A stretch of DNA of 64,000 nucleotides, taken from the NCBI RefSeq assembly GCF_008692195.1, contig NZ_RXOM01000068.1, forward strand, positions 62,001 through 126,000, in the 5' to 3' direction. A model generated the notes under the pieces. That model did not search any database. It saw nothing but the letters and a program-made list of their open reading frames with translations, and was not told where the DNA came from. How positions within the stretch are numbered: the first letter of the stretch is position 1; every line of letters begins with the position of its first letter. This document shows, in pieces, positions 35,935 through 43,616 of the stretch. The position numbers were made by a program, and so were the translations under genes. This DNA comes from Salegentibacter sp. R32. Lineage in GTDB: Bacteria > Bacteroidota > Bacteroidia > Flavobacteriales > Flavobacteriaceae.

Positions 35935-36291
35935 ATGGAGTTTTTACTAGCAATCATAACAGGTTTACTTTATGCAGCAGGATTGTATATGATGCTACGC
36001 CGAAGTTTGGTGAAGCTCATTATAGGGTTAATCATTATTAGTAACGGAGCTAATTTGCTGATTTTTCTGTTAGGTAGAATTACTAAAGGACATCCGCCAA
36101 TTATTCCTGAAGACTCTAAAATTTTTACTGAAATATATGCAGACCCTGTTCCGCAGGCACTAATACTAACTGCCATTGTGATTAGTTTTGGCTTGCAATC
36201 TTTTGCCATTATTTTAATAAAAAGAGCCTATCAGGTGGTGAAGACCGACGATTTAGATGAAATGAACACTATAGATGAAGATATTAAGTAA
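35935..36291 (+). CDS. mrpC: Na+/H+ antiporter subunit C (MrpC/MnhC, NuoK-like)
   Basis: The 118-residue three-helix protein resembles NuoK of complex I. Landmarks are [36 protein letters not shown] and [20 protein letters not shown]. The last contains the conserved [11 protein letters not shown] segment of MnhC. It starts one base after the mrpB stop and abuts mrpD. Length is normal. Confidence 0.93.
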   Translation: MEFLLAIITGLLYAAGLYMMLRRSLVKLIIGLIIISNGANLLIFLLGRITKGHPPIIPEDSKIFTEIYADPVPQALILTAIVISFGLQSFAIILIKRAYQVVKTDDLDEMNTIDEDIK

Positions 36292-37806
36292 ATGACAGAA
36301 CAACTTTTATTATATCCATTATTATTTCAATTGCTGTTAGCTATTTTGCTCATGTTTTTCTGGAAGAAAATAGATGCGCAAAAAGTAATTAGTATTGTAG
36401 GTGGTTTTGTAGCAGTATTCCTGTCAGGACTTTTGTTTTATGAAGTTTGGACTTCCGGCACACAAACCGTTCAAGCAGCCAGTTGGAAAGCGCCTTTCGG
36501 TATCACCTTCGTGGCAGATACTTTAGCGGCCACCTTGGTTTTATTAACAGCTATTGCCGGATTGGCCGTTTCCTTTTTTTCTTCGGCTTCTGTAATTCCC
36601 GCTAGATTGCGTTTTGGGTATTTTCCCATTTACCACTTTTTATTGTTGGGGCTCACTGGAGCTTTCTTGACTGGAGATATTTTCAACCTCTACGTTTGGT
36701 TCGAAATTATTATTATCTCATCATTCGTATTGATTACGTTGGGCGGGGAAAAAGCACAAATTGAAGGTGCCGTAAAATATTTCACTTTAAATATTTTAGC
36801 TTCCATCATTTTCTTGACGGCTATTGCAGTACTCTATGGATTAGCGGGCTCGTTGAATATGGCAGATTTATCGGTCTTAGTACCCAAATTGGAAAATCGT
36901 GGATTGGTGGAAGTCGCTGCGATTTTATTTTTAGTAGGCTTCGGAATTAAATCGGCAGTGTTTCCTTTATACTTTTGGTTACCTGCTTCCTATCATACAC
37001 CTCCTTCTGCTGTTTCAGCAATTTTTGGAGGACTGCTCACGAAAGTCGGGGTTTATGCCTTAATTAGAATTTTCAGTTTAGTTTTTACGAACGATGTTTT
37101 CTTAGGACAAGTTTTACTGGTGATCGCTATTTTAACTCTGTTTTCCGGGGGAGTAGGAGCATTAGTTCAGAAAAATATCAAGAAAATATTTTCCTATTTA
37201 ATCATTTGTCACATTGGTTTTATGATTGGTGGTTTGGCGATGTTTACTAAAGTAGCTTTAGTCGGAACAGTATTTTATCTCATTCATGATATAGTCTTAA
37301 AAACCAACTTATTTATGATAAGTGGGTTAATTTACAGAATTAAAGGAACCAGTAATGTAAAACTATTGGGAGACTTGTACGACAAATATCCAAAGTTGAG
37401 TTTGTTAATGTTCATTCCGTTTTTATCCTTGATAGGTATACCGCCTTTTTCAGGTTTTTGGCCCAAAATTTCTTTAATTACCGCTACTTTAAACACTAAT
37501 AATTATGTTTTGTTAGCCTTAATTATTGTCGCTAGTTTATTAACTTTAATTGTTATCGCTAAACTTTGGTCGGAAGTATTTTGGAAAAAAGGAAAAGAAC
37601 TTCAGCCACGGCTACATTTTTTGTATTTTAAGAAAATGACGAGGGCCAAGAAAGTGCAATTTGTATTACCTATTGTAATGCTGGCCGGAGTAACTTTGTA
37701 TATTGGTTTTGGAGCAGAACACATTCAGCAGGTTTCAGAACGGATTGCTTCAGAATTAATCAACAAACAACAATATATTGATGCAGTAATGCCACAAACA
37801 GAATAA
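36292..37806 (+). CDS. mrpD: Na+/H+ antiporter subunit D (MrpD/MnhD, NuoN/M-like)
   Basis: The 504-residue, roughly 14-helix protein is related to the proton-pumping subunits NuoM/NuoN. It has GDIFNLYVWFEIIIISSFVL with the conserved Glu, then GIKSAVFPLYFWLPASYHTP with the key Lys, SAVSAIFGGLLTKVGVYALI, and a HIGFMIGGLAMFT-type half-channel helix. Together with MrpA it is thought to form the ion-translocating path. It abuts mrpC (no spacer) and is followed by mrpE after one base. Confidence 0.94.
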   Translation: MTEQLLLYPLLFQLLLAILLMFFWKKIDAQKVISIVGGFVAVFLSGLLFYEVWTSGTQTVQAASWKAPFGITFVADTLAATLVLLTAIAGLAVSFFSSASVIPARLRFGYFPIYHFLLLGLTGAFLTGDIFNLYVWFEIIIISSFVLITLGGEKAQIEGAVKYFTLNILASIIFLTAIAVLYGLAGSLNMADLSVLVPKLENRGLVEVAAILFLVGFGIKSAVFPLYFWLPASYHTPPSAVSAIFGGLLTKVGVYALIRIFSLVFTNDVFLGQVLLVIAILTLFSGGVGALVQKNIKKIFSYLIICHIGFMIGGLAMFTKVALVGTVFYLIHDIVLKTNLFMISGLIYRIKGTSNVKLLGDLYDKYPKLSLLMFIPFLSLIGIPPFSGFWPKISLITATLNTNNYVLLALIIVASLLTLIVIAKLWSEVFWKKGKELQPRLHFLYFKKMTRAKKVQFVLPIVMLAGVTLYIGFGAEHIQQVSERIASELINKQQYIDAVMPQTE

Positions 37807-37807
37807 G

Positions 37808-38284
37808 ATGAAAAACAGGTTTTTATCTAACATATTGCTTACGTTTATTTGGGTGGCTATTACCGGAGATTTCACCTTTGCCAACTATGTCTTTGGTTTT
37901 ATATTAAGCTTTATCATTCTATATGTGATAACAGTAGGAAGAGGTGATGCTAAGTATTTTAAAATCATTCCGAAGCTTATTGCATTTGTATTTTTCTTTT
38001 TATGGGAATTATTGAAAGCGAACCTACAAGTTGCTTACGATGTGGTTACTCCTACATTCTATATGAGACCTGGAATTGTTAGGGTTCCGCTAGAAGCAGA
38101 AACCAATTTAGAAATCACCTTGTTGGCCAATTTAATAACCTTAACTCCCGGAACGCTTAGTTTAGATGTTTCAGACGATAGAAAAGTACTGTATGTTCAT
38201 GCAATGTATTTAAAAGATAAACAGGCTTTTATAGATGATATTAAAAACGGATTTGAAAAGCGTTTATTAGAGATTTTAAGATGA
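37808..38284 (+). CDS. mrpE: Na+/H+ antiporter subunit E (MrpE/MnhE)
   Basis: The 158-residue protein has two N-terminal helices and then the MnhE soluble part: LLKANLQVAYDVVTP, RPGIVRVPLEAETNLEITLL and ANLITLTPGTLSLDVSDDRK. These are hallmark blocks of the subunit. It overlaps mrpF by four bases (ATGA), implying translational coupling. The subunit is needed for assembly or stability of the Mrp complex. Confidence 0.93.
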   Translation: MKNRFLSNILLTFIWVAITGDFTFANYVFGFILSFIILYVITVGRGDAKYFKIIPKLIAFVFFFLWELLKANLQVAYDVVTPTFYMRPGIVRVPLEAETNLEITLLANLITLTPGTLSLDVSDDRKVLYVHAMYLKDKQAFIDDIKNGFEKRLLEILR

Positions 38285-38589
38285 CGATAGAAGAATACTT
38301 ATACTATATCATATTGCCCATTTTAGCCATTTCGGTACTTTTGGTTTTTTGCAGATTTGTGCTAGGTCCCAGTATCGCAGACCGAGTGGTGGCGTTAGAT
38401 TTGCTTATTACTATCGGGATTACCATTATTGCGGTTTATAGTATTGTTTACGACCAATCAACCTTTTTGGATATCGCTATGATTTTGGGACTTATTGCCT
38501 TTTTAAGTACCGTTGCGTTTTCCTATTATTTGGAAAAAAGGAATAGAAAAAAAAGAGAAAAGAAAAAGAAAGAAAATAATGCTGAGTGA
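38281..38589 (+). CDS. mrpF: Na+/H+ antiporter subunit F (MrpF/MnhF)
   Basis: The 102-residue protein has three helices and the MnhF core CRFVLGPSIADRVVALDLL followed by ITIIAVYSIVYDQSTFLDIA. The C-terminal tail is unusually rich in Lys and Arg (KRNRKKREKKKKENN). The last 11 bases overlap the start of mrpG. MrpF homologues are also linked to bile-salt efflux in other bacteria, but the operon context makes the antiporter role clear. Confidence 0.92.
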   Translation: MTIEEYLYYIILPILAISVLLVFCRFVLGPSIADRVVALDLLITIGITIIAVYSIVYDQSTFLDIAMILGLIAFLSTVAFSYYLEKRNRKKREKKKKENNAE

Positions 38590-38995
38590 TATATTAATCA
38601 TCATACTTTCCAGTCTGGGCGCTTTATTTATATTATTGGCGGCAGTAGGTTTTGTGAGAATGCCCGATAGTTACTTAAGAATATCGGTTACCACAAAAGC
38701 AGTTACTTTAGGGATTGGACTTTTACTGGCCAGTGCAGCTATTTACTTTAATGATCTTTCCGTGACTTCAAGAGTGTTGGCAATTATCTTGTTTATTGTA
38801 CTAACCTCACCGGTAGGAGCTCATTTAATAGCTAGGGCTTCTTATTTTGCAGGAAATAAAATGTGGGAAAAATCGGTGATGGATGAACTGGAAGGGAAAT
38901 ACCGTCCTAATTCTCACAAGCTTTCCAGCGGAGAAGATATAGAAGACGTAGAAAAAATGAAAAAAGAACCCGACAGAGAATCAGATTTAATTTAA
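38579..38995 (+). CDS. mrpG: Na+/H+ antiporter subunit G (MrpG/MnhG)
   Basis: The product is 138 residues from ATG 38579 (MLSDILIIILSSLGALFILL). The frame is open upstream to 38513 but that part lies within mrpF and lacks homology. The MnhG core is AAVGFVRMPDSYLRISVTTK followed by AVTLGIGLLLASAAIYF and LTSPVGAHLIARASY. The tail of about 35 residues is charged (EDIEDVEKMKKEPDRE). It overlaps mrpF by 11 bases. Its stop is directly followed by the bioF start codon. Confidence 0.92.
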   Translation: MLSDILIIILSSLGALFILLAAVGFVRMPDSYLRISVTTKAVTLGIGLLLASAAIYFNDLSVTSRVLAIILFIVLTSPVGAHLIARASYFAGNKMWEKSVMDELEGKYRPNSHKLSSGEDIEDVEKMKKEPDRESDLI

Positions 38996-40135
38996 ATGAA
39001 ATCTCCACACGGAATACAACGCAAACTCCAGCAACGCAAACAAAACAATTCACTTCGTTCACTTTCTGTAACTGCTGAAGGAATTGATTTTTACTCGAAC
39101 GATTATTTAGGTTTTGCTAAAAGTAAAACTATCTATACTGAAGCCATTCAACTTCTCAAGCAGAAAAACTTGGAAGTAAATAGTGCTACCGGGTCGCGCC
39201 TAATTTCAGGAAATACCAACTTCCATGAAGAGGTGGAAGCGCAAATCGCAAATTTTCACCAAGCTGAAACTGCTTTGCTTTTTAACTCTGGTTACGATGC
39301 AAATGTTGGTTTTTTCAGCAGCGTTCCACAGCGGGGCGATGTCGTGTTTTACGATGAATTAATTCACGCTTCCATTCGGGATGGTTTGCAAATGAGTTTG
39401 GCGAAAACCTATAAGTTCAAGCATAATAACTTGAAAGAACTCCAACGAAAAGTTGACAAACTCACTACAAGTGGGGATATTTTTATAGTCACCGAGTCTG
39501 TTTTTTCGATGGATGGCGATACTCCGGAGTTAGAAAAACTTGCCAATTTCTGTACAAGGAAAAACATTTTTTTAATTGTAGATGAAGCGCACGCCTTAGG
39601 AGTTTTTGGTGAAAAAGGAGAAGGAATCATTCAGCAACAAAATCTGCAGGATAAAGTTTTTGCAAGGATTATGACTTTTGGCAAAGGCTTGGGAGCTCAC
39701 GGAGCAGCAATTTTAGGAAGTTCGCAACTAAAAGAATTCCTTGTCAATTTTGCACGAAGCTTTATTTACACCACCGCTATTTCGCCACACGCCGTAGCTA
39801 CTATTTCTTCAGCCTATCAAGCGTTGGAAAATTCTTCAGCAAAAGAAAAACTGAAGCAAAACATTCAATATTTTCAGCAGCAAGTAGAAAAATTTCAACT
39901 TGCTTCAAAATTTATAAAAAGCGAATCAGCCATTCAATCGTGTTTAATACCGGGAAACGAGCAGGTGAAAACTATTGCTGAATCACTTCAACAGCAAGAA
40001 TTTATGGTGAAGCCCATTTTATCGCCCACCGTTCCGGTAGGAGAAGAACGCTTGCGATTTTGTTTGCACAGTTACAATTCTCAAGAAGAAATCTTCAAGG
40101 TTCTCCAACTCTTAGCTACCTTTGTGAGTAAATAG
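38996..40135 (+). CDS. bioF: 8-amino-7-oxononanoate synthase (KAPA synthase)
   Basis: The 379-residue PLP enzyme of the alpha-oxoamine synthase family joins a pimeloyl thioester with alanine in biotin synthesis. Visible blocks are IDFYSNDYLGFAK, NSATGSRLISGNTNFHEEVE, LFNSGYDANVGFFSSV, DELIHASIRDGLQMS, VDEAHALGVFG and the PLP lysine in MTFGKGLGAHGAA. KAPA synthase is preferred over other members because bioD, bioA and bioB follow. The ATG directly abuts the mrpG stop with no spacer, so bioF may be transcribed with the antiporter genes. A palindromic repeat separates it from bioD. Confidence 0.9.
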   Translation: MKSPHGIQRKLQQRKQNNSLRSLSVTAEGIDFYSNDYLGFAKSKTIYTEAIQLLKQKNLEVNSATGSRLISGNTNFHEEVEAQIANFHQAETALLFNSGYDANVGFFSSVPQRGDVVFYDELIHASIRDGLQMSLAKTYKFKHNNLKELQRKVDKLTTSGDIFIVTESVFSMDGDTPELEKLANFCTRKNIFLIVDEAHALGVFGEKGEGIIQQQNLQDKVFARIMTFGKGLGAHGAAILGSSQLKEFLVNFARSFIYTTAISPHAVATISSAYQALENSSAKEKLKQNIQYFQQQVEKFQLASKFIKSESAIQSCLIPGNEQVKTIAESLQQQEFMVKPILSPTVPVGEERLRFCLHSYNSQEEIFKVLQLLATFVSK

Positions 40136-40142
40136 AGAGTTG

Positions 40143-40219
40143 AGAACTAAAATTAGTCCGTTCGAGTGATTTTGTGAAGGACAACGAAGCAAAATCGTAT
40201 CGAGAACTTAATTTTAGCT
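40143..40219. repeat. Intergenic inverted repeat between bioF and bioD
   Basis: CTAAAATTA (from 40147) mirrors TAATTTTAG (to 40217), and inside it GATTTTG mirrors CAAAATC, with GTTCGAG near the left and ATCGAGAAC near the right. The roughly 77-base symmetric unit looks like the dispersed GTTCGAG...CGAGAAC repeats seen in flavobacterial genomes. It could form a long hairpin in the bio transcript. It contains no gene. Confidence 0.55.
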
Positions 40220-40243
40220 TTTTCATTTTCAAAAATTAGACAG

Positions 40244-40867
40244 ATGAAACACATTTTTGTTACGGGAATCGGAACCGAAGTTGGTAAAACCGTCGCTTCT
40301 GCCATTATCACCGAAGCCTTGGAAGCCGATTATTTTAAGCCTATCCAAGCCGGTGATTTAGAAAATTCCGATACCCATAAAGTTGAAAAACTCATTAGCA
40401 ATACTACCACAAAATTTCATCAAAATGCCTATGCTTTAAAAACACCTATGAGTCCACACGCCGCGGCAGCAATTGACGAGGTTGATATTAAAGCTGAAAA
40501 TATAAAACGTCCCCAAACTAACAATGAATATTTGGTTGTTGAAGGGGCCGGAGGTTTATTGGTTCCTTTAAATTCAAAAGAAACCATAGCCGATTTAATG
40601 AAGAAAGAAGATGAAATCATTGTGATTTCACGTCATTACTTAGGAAGCATTAACCATACACTTCTCACGATTGAAGCTTTAAAAAGTCGTGGATTAACTT
40701 GTAGTGGAATCATTTTTAGTGGAGAAGAACATCCCACTACCGAAGCGATTATTGAAGAAATGGCGAAGGTTCCAATTTTGGGAAGAATCGACCAAGAACC
40801 TTATTTTGATGAAAATGTGGTTAAAGAATATGCTGAATTATTTCGGAAAAAATTGAAAAGTCTATGA
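40244..40867 (+). CDS. bioD: Dethiobiotin synthase
   Basis: The 207-residue enzyme closes the ureido ring of biotin using CO2 and ATP. It starts with the P-loop VTGIGTEVGKTVASAI (GxxxxGKT/S form). It continues with YFKPIQAGDLENSDT, YALKTPMSPHAAAAID and VVEGAGGLLVPLN, the substrate and magnesium loops of BioD. Length is slightly below the E. coli enzyme (225). The stop overlaps the bioA ATG by four bases (ATGA), so BioD and BioA are translationally coupled. Confidence 0.95.
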   Translation: MKHIFVTGIGTEVGKTVASAIITEALEADYFKPIQAGDLENSDTHKVEKLISNTTTKFHQNAYALKTPMSPHAAAAIDEVDIKAENIKRPQTNNEYLVVEGAGGLLVPLNSKETIADLMKKEDEIIVISRHYLGSINHTLLTIEALKSRGLTCSGIIFSGEEHPTTEAIIEEMAKVPILGRIDQEPYFDENVVKEYAELFRKKLKSL

Positions 40868-42153
40868 GCAGTTTAGTTGAAAAGGACCAACAATACATTT
40901 GGCATCCTTTAACGCAGCACAAGCTGAAAAAGGAAATGCTTCCTGTTAAAAAAGCCAAAGGAGTGATTCTCACCGATGAAAATGGAAATGAATACATCGA
41001 TGGTATTTCTTCTTGGTACACGTCAGTTTATGGGCATTGCAATGAGTATATTACTCAAAAAGTTGCTGAACAAATGCAGCAATTGGACCAAGTAGTGTTT
41101 AGCGGTTTTACGCATCAACCTGCTGTTCAATTAGCGGAAGCTTTGGTAAATATTTTGCCAGAAGGACAACAGAAAATTTTCTTTAATGATAATGGTTCTA
41201 CTGCTACAGAGATAGGGATAAAAATGGCCTTGCAATACCATTATAACCAACAAAATAATCGTAAAGTGATGTTGGCTTTTGAAGAAGGTTTTCATGGAGA
41301 CACTTTTGGAGCGATGTCGGTTTCAGACCTTTCAGTGTATAATGGTGCTTTTCAGGAGCATTTTATTGAGGTAAAACGCATTCCCGTTCCTAACGGAGAA
41401 AATACACAGGAGATTTTATCGCAGCTAAAAGAAATTCATCTACAAGCCCCATTAGCAGGTTTTATTTACGAACCAATAGTGCAAGGTGCCGCAGCTATGA
41501 AAATGCATGATGAAAAAGGATTGGAAGAAATTTTAAAATTCTGTAAATCGAAAGATATCATCTTGGTAGCCGATGAGGTGATGACCGGCTTCGGGAAAAC
41601 CGGAAAAAACTTTGCTTCAGAATATTTGCTAATCCAACCAGATATTGTATGTATGTCCAAAGCTTTAACCGCAGGGCTACTGCCAATGGGCGCTACTTCT
41701 TGTTCTCAAAAGGTTTTTGATGCTTTTTATGATGATGATATTGCAAAAGGCTTATTTCATGGGCATACCTACACTGCAAATCCATTGGCTTGTTCGGCTG
41801 CTTTAGCAGGGATTGAATTATTGACTTCAGCAGAAATGCAGGAAAATATTCACCAAATCCATCAACAGCACTTAACTTTTAAAGAGCAAGTAAAAAACCA
41901 TCCGTTGGTAGCAACTACCCGTTGTAAGGGAACTATTTTTGCCTTAGAACTTTCGGTAGAAATGTCCCGCTACGGAAATTTAAGAGATAAAATATATAAT
42001 TATTTTATGTCAAAAGGTATTTATTTAAGACCCTTGGGTAAAACTATTTATATAGCCTGCCCCTATGTGATTTCAAAAAAACAACTCCAAACAATTTATA
42101 TAACTATTTTAAATTTATTAGATGAGTTGAATGAGGGTTTGATTAATGATTAG
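40864..42153 (+). CDS. bioA: Adenosylmethionine-8-amino-7-oxononanoate aminotransferase
   Basis: The 429-residue class III PLP aminotransferase converts KAPA to DAPA with S-adenosylmethionine as amino donor. It has the BioA-specific start QYIWHPLTQHK, then GISSWYTSVYGHCN, FFNDNGSTATEIGIKMALQY and LAFEEGFHGDTFGAMSVS, with VADEVMTGFGKTG and the PLP lysine in MSKALTAGLLPMG. FHGHTYTANPLACSAALA completes the fold. It is coupled to bioD by a four-base overlap. A terminator about 140 bases after its stop separates it from the ketoacyl synthase gene. Confidence 0.95.
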   Translation: MSSLVEKDQQYIWHPLTQHKLKKEMLPVKKAKGVILTDENGNEYIDGISSWYTSVYGHCNEYITQKVAEQMQQLDQVVFSGFTHQPAVQLAEALVNILPEGQQKIFFNDNGSTATEIGIKMALQYHYNQQNNRKVMLAFEEGFHGDTFGAMSVSDLSVYNGAFQEHFIEVKRIPVPNGENTQEILSQLKEIHLQAPLAGFIYEPIVQGAAAMKMHDEKGLEEILKFCKSKDIILVADEVMTGFGKTGKNFASEYLLIQPDIVCMSKALTAGLLPMGATSCSQKVFDAFYDDDIAKGLFHGHTYTANPLACSAALAGIELLTSAEMQENIHQIHQQHLTFKEQVKNHPLVATTRCKGTIFALELSVEMSRYGNLRDKIYNYFMSKGIYLRPLGKTIYIACPYVISKKQLQTIYITILNLLDELNEGLIND

Positions 42154-42265
42154 CATGTTTTTGTAGGGAATATGCTGTTTTTTAATAAAAAAAATAACTT
42201 TTCTTTTTCGTTTCGCCAAAATAGTTGTAATATTATTATCGTAATTTTTATTAAGGGTTATGTGA

Positions 42266-42293
42266 AAAATTAGGTTTGGGGTATCCTAATTTT
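42266..42293 (+). other. Hairpin directly before the bioA-side terminator
   Basis: AAAATTAGG (42266-42274) pairs perfectly with CCTAATTTT (42285-42293) around the 10-base loop TTTGGGGTAT. It is joined without a gap to the terminator stem at 42294. The 9-base stem / 10-base loop geometry equals that of the small RNA candidate at 26624-26651. Confidence 0.5.
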
Positions 42294-42327
42294 AAAACTT
42301 CGAACATTCTTGTTCGGAGTTTTTTTA
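42294..42327 (+). terminator. Rho-independent terminator between bioA and the ketoacyl synthase gene
   Basis: AAAACTTCGAACA (42294-42306) pairs with TGTTCGGAGTTTT (42311-42323), 13 pairs with one G-T, followed by T residues. It lies within the apparent N-terminal part of the open frame starting at 42276, which argues that this upstream start is false. Confidence 0.85.
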
Positions 42328-42343
42328 TTCTTTCTGATATTTG
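42310..42343 (+). promoter_or_regulatory. Candidate promoter of the ketoacyl synthase gene
   Basis: TTG at 42310-42312, a 23-base spacer and GATATTTG at 42336-42343. The -7 box matches 7 of 8 positions and overlaps the terminator 3' side, placing a transcript start just before the TTG start codon at 42357. Confidence 0.4.
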
Positions 42344-42356
42344 CATAAAAACTTCA

Positions 42357-43517
42357 TTGAAAGATAAAATCTACATTAATTCTTTTGCTTCTATTTCCGG
42401 TTTAGGAAATACTTCGGAAAAAATCTGGAATAGCTATAAATTAGGTCAGCCACTATTTCAAGTTGAAGAATTTGAAGGCGTGAAAACCTATGTTTCCCAA
42501 CTGGCTAAAGAAGCAAGAGAAGAAATTGAAGCGCTTCAAAGAGAAAATTCAAAATATAAAGAGTTAGACCCTTCGGTATTATATGCTGTGCTGGCTTCCA
42601 GAAAAGCATTTCAAAATTCTAATTGGCATCAGGAAGAATTCGGAGTCAATATAGGTTCCTCCCGCGGAGCTACTTTTTTATTTGAAAAATTTCATCAACA
42701 ATTTTTGACTGAAGGAATTACTTCAACATTAGCTTCACCAACAACTACGCTCGGTAACATTTCGTCTTGGGTTTTACAAGATTTGCAAGCAAACGGCCCT
42801 GAAATTAGTCATTCTATTACCTGTTCAACAGCATTGCATAGCATTACCAATGCCATTGCTTGGTTAAAAAGCGGAATGGTTGATAGGTTTTTAGTAGGTG
42901 GTAGCGAAGCACCTTTAACTCCGTTTACTATTGCCCAAATGAAAGCCGTAAAACTATATGCGAAGTATAAGGAAGCCGAAAAATTTCCTAACCGTAGTCT
43001 GGAAATAGATAAGAAAAGTAATTCGATGATTTTAGGAGAAGCGGCCGCCAGTTTCTGCCTTTCTACTTCCCGAGAAAATTCGGTAGCTGAAGTTTCGGGT
43101 TGGGGTTACGCTTCTGAACCTTTAGTGCATAGTATTTCTATTTCTAAAGATGCGAGTTGTTTACAAAAATCAATGAAAATGGCTTTAGCTCAATCAGGTT
43201 TAGAAAATGTAGATGTGGTTATTATGCACGCTCCCGGTACAAAAAAAGGAGATTGGGCCGAGTTAAATGCGGTAAAAGCTGTTTTTGGAGAAAAGCTTCC
43301 GCTTATCACGTCCAACAAATTTTTAATAGGTCATACTTTTGGAGCTTCCGGAGCAATGAGTTTAGAAATGGCTTTGCTAATGCTTCAGCAACAAGAATTT
43401 ATAGAAAATCCATTTTATAAAAACCTTCAAAATCAACAACAACCTCTGAAGAATATTTTGGTGAATGCAGTTGGTTTTGGCGGAAATGCGGTAAGTATTA
43501 TTGTTTCTAAGCAATAA
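42357..43517 (+). CDS. Beta-ketoacyl synthase-like protein in the biotin locus, altered active site
   Basis: A KAS I/II-fold protein, 386 residues from the TTG start at 42357. The frame is open from ATG 42276, but a terminator lies in that stretch and conserved sequence begins at KIYINSFASISGLG. The nucleophile is Cys156 in SITCSTALHSI, and the second His is His326 in NKFLIGHTFGASGA with Lys321. The first His block, normally NAHGT, reads MHAPGTKKGD: Pro293 replaces the catalytic His, and a His (291) lies two residues before. Placement between bioA and bioB, with no bioC/bioH/bioG gene in view, suggests work on the pimeloyl precursor, but this is inference. Plain fatty-acid synthase function is less likely given the altered triad. 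Confidence 0.8.
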   Translation: MKDKIYINSFASISGLGNTSEKIWNSYKLGQPLFQVEEFEGVKTYVSQLAKEAREEIEALQRENSKYKELDPSVLYAVLASRKAFQNSNWHQEEFGVNIGSSRGATFLFEKFHQQFLTEGITSTLASPTTTLGNISSWVLQDLQANGPEISHSITCSTALHSITNAIAWLKSGMVDRFLVGGSEAPLTPFTIAQMKAVKLYAKYKEAEKFPNRSLEIDKKSNSMILGEAAASFCLSTSRENSVAEVSGWGYASEPLVHSISISKDASCLQKSMKMALAQSGLENVDVVIMHAPGTKKGDWAELNAVKAVFGEKLPLITSNKFLIGHTFGASGAMSLEMALLMLQQQEFIENPFYKNLQNQQQPLKNILVNAVGFGGNAVSIIVSKQ

Positions 43518-43539
43518 TATATTACTTTAGTAGGAAGTT

Positions 43540-43597
43540 TAAAACAGGAAATCTTCCTGAAACACCTAGCGTTTCAAAACCTGTTTTAGTATTTTTG
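43540..43597 (+). promoter_or_regulatory. Structured leader/terminator-like region before bioB
   Basis: TAAAACAGG (43540-43548) pairs with CCTGTTTTA (43580-43588), enclosing TGAAAC/GTTTCA (43558-43563, 43571-43576). A competing hairpin CAGGAA-ATC-TTCCTG (43545-43559) uses the same CAGG. TATTTTTG at 43590-43597 fits the -7 box consensus 20 bases before the bioB ATG. The region could end the ketoacyl synthase transcript and start the bioB one. Confidence 0.5.
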
Positions 43598-43616
43598 ATT
43601 TATCAATTCAGATTTT

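Noticed and set aside
42276-42356. Longer N-terminus of the ketoacyl synthase from ATG 42276
   Set aside because: The stretch contains a terminator and has no resemblance to the KAS fold, so the TTG at 42357 is preferred.
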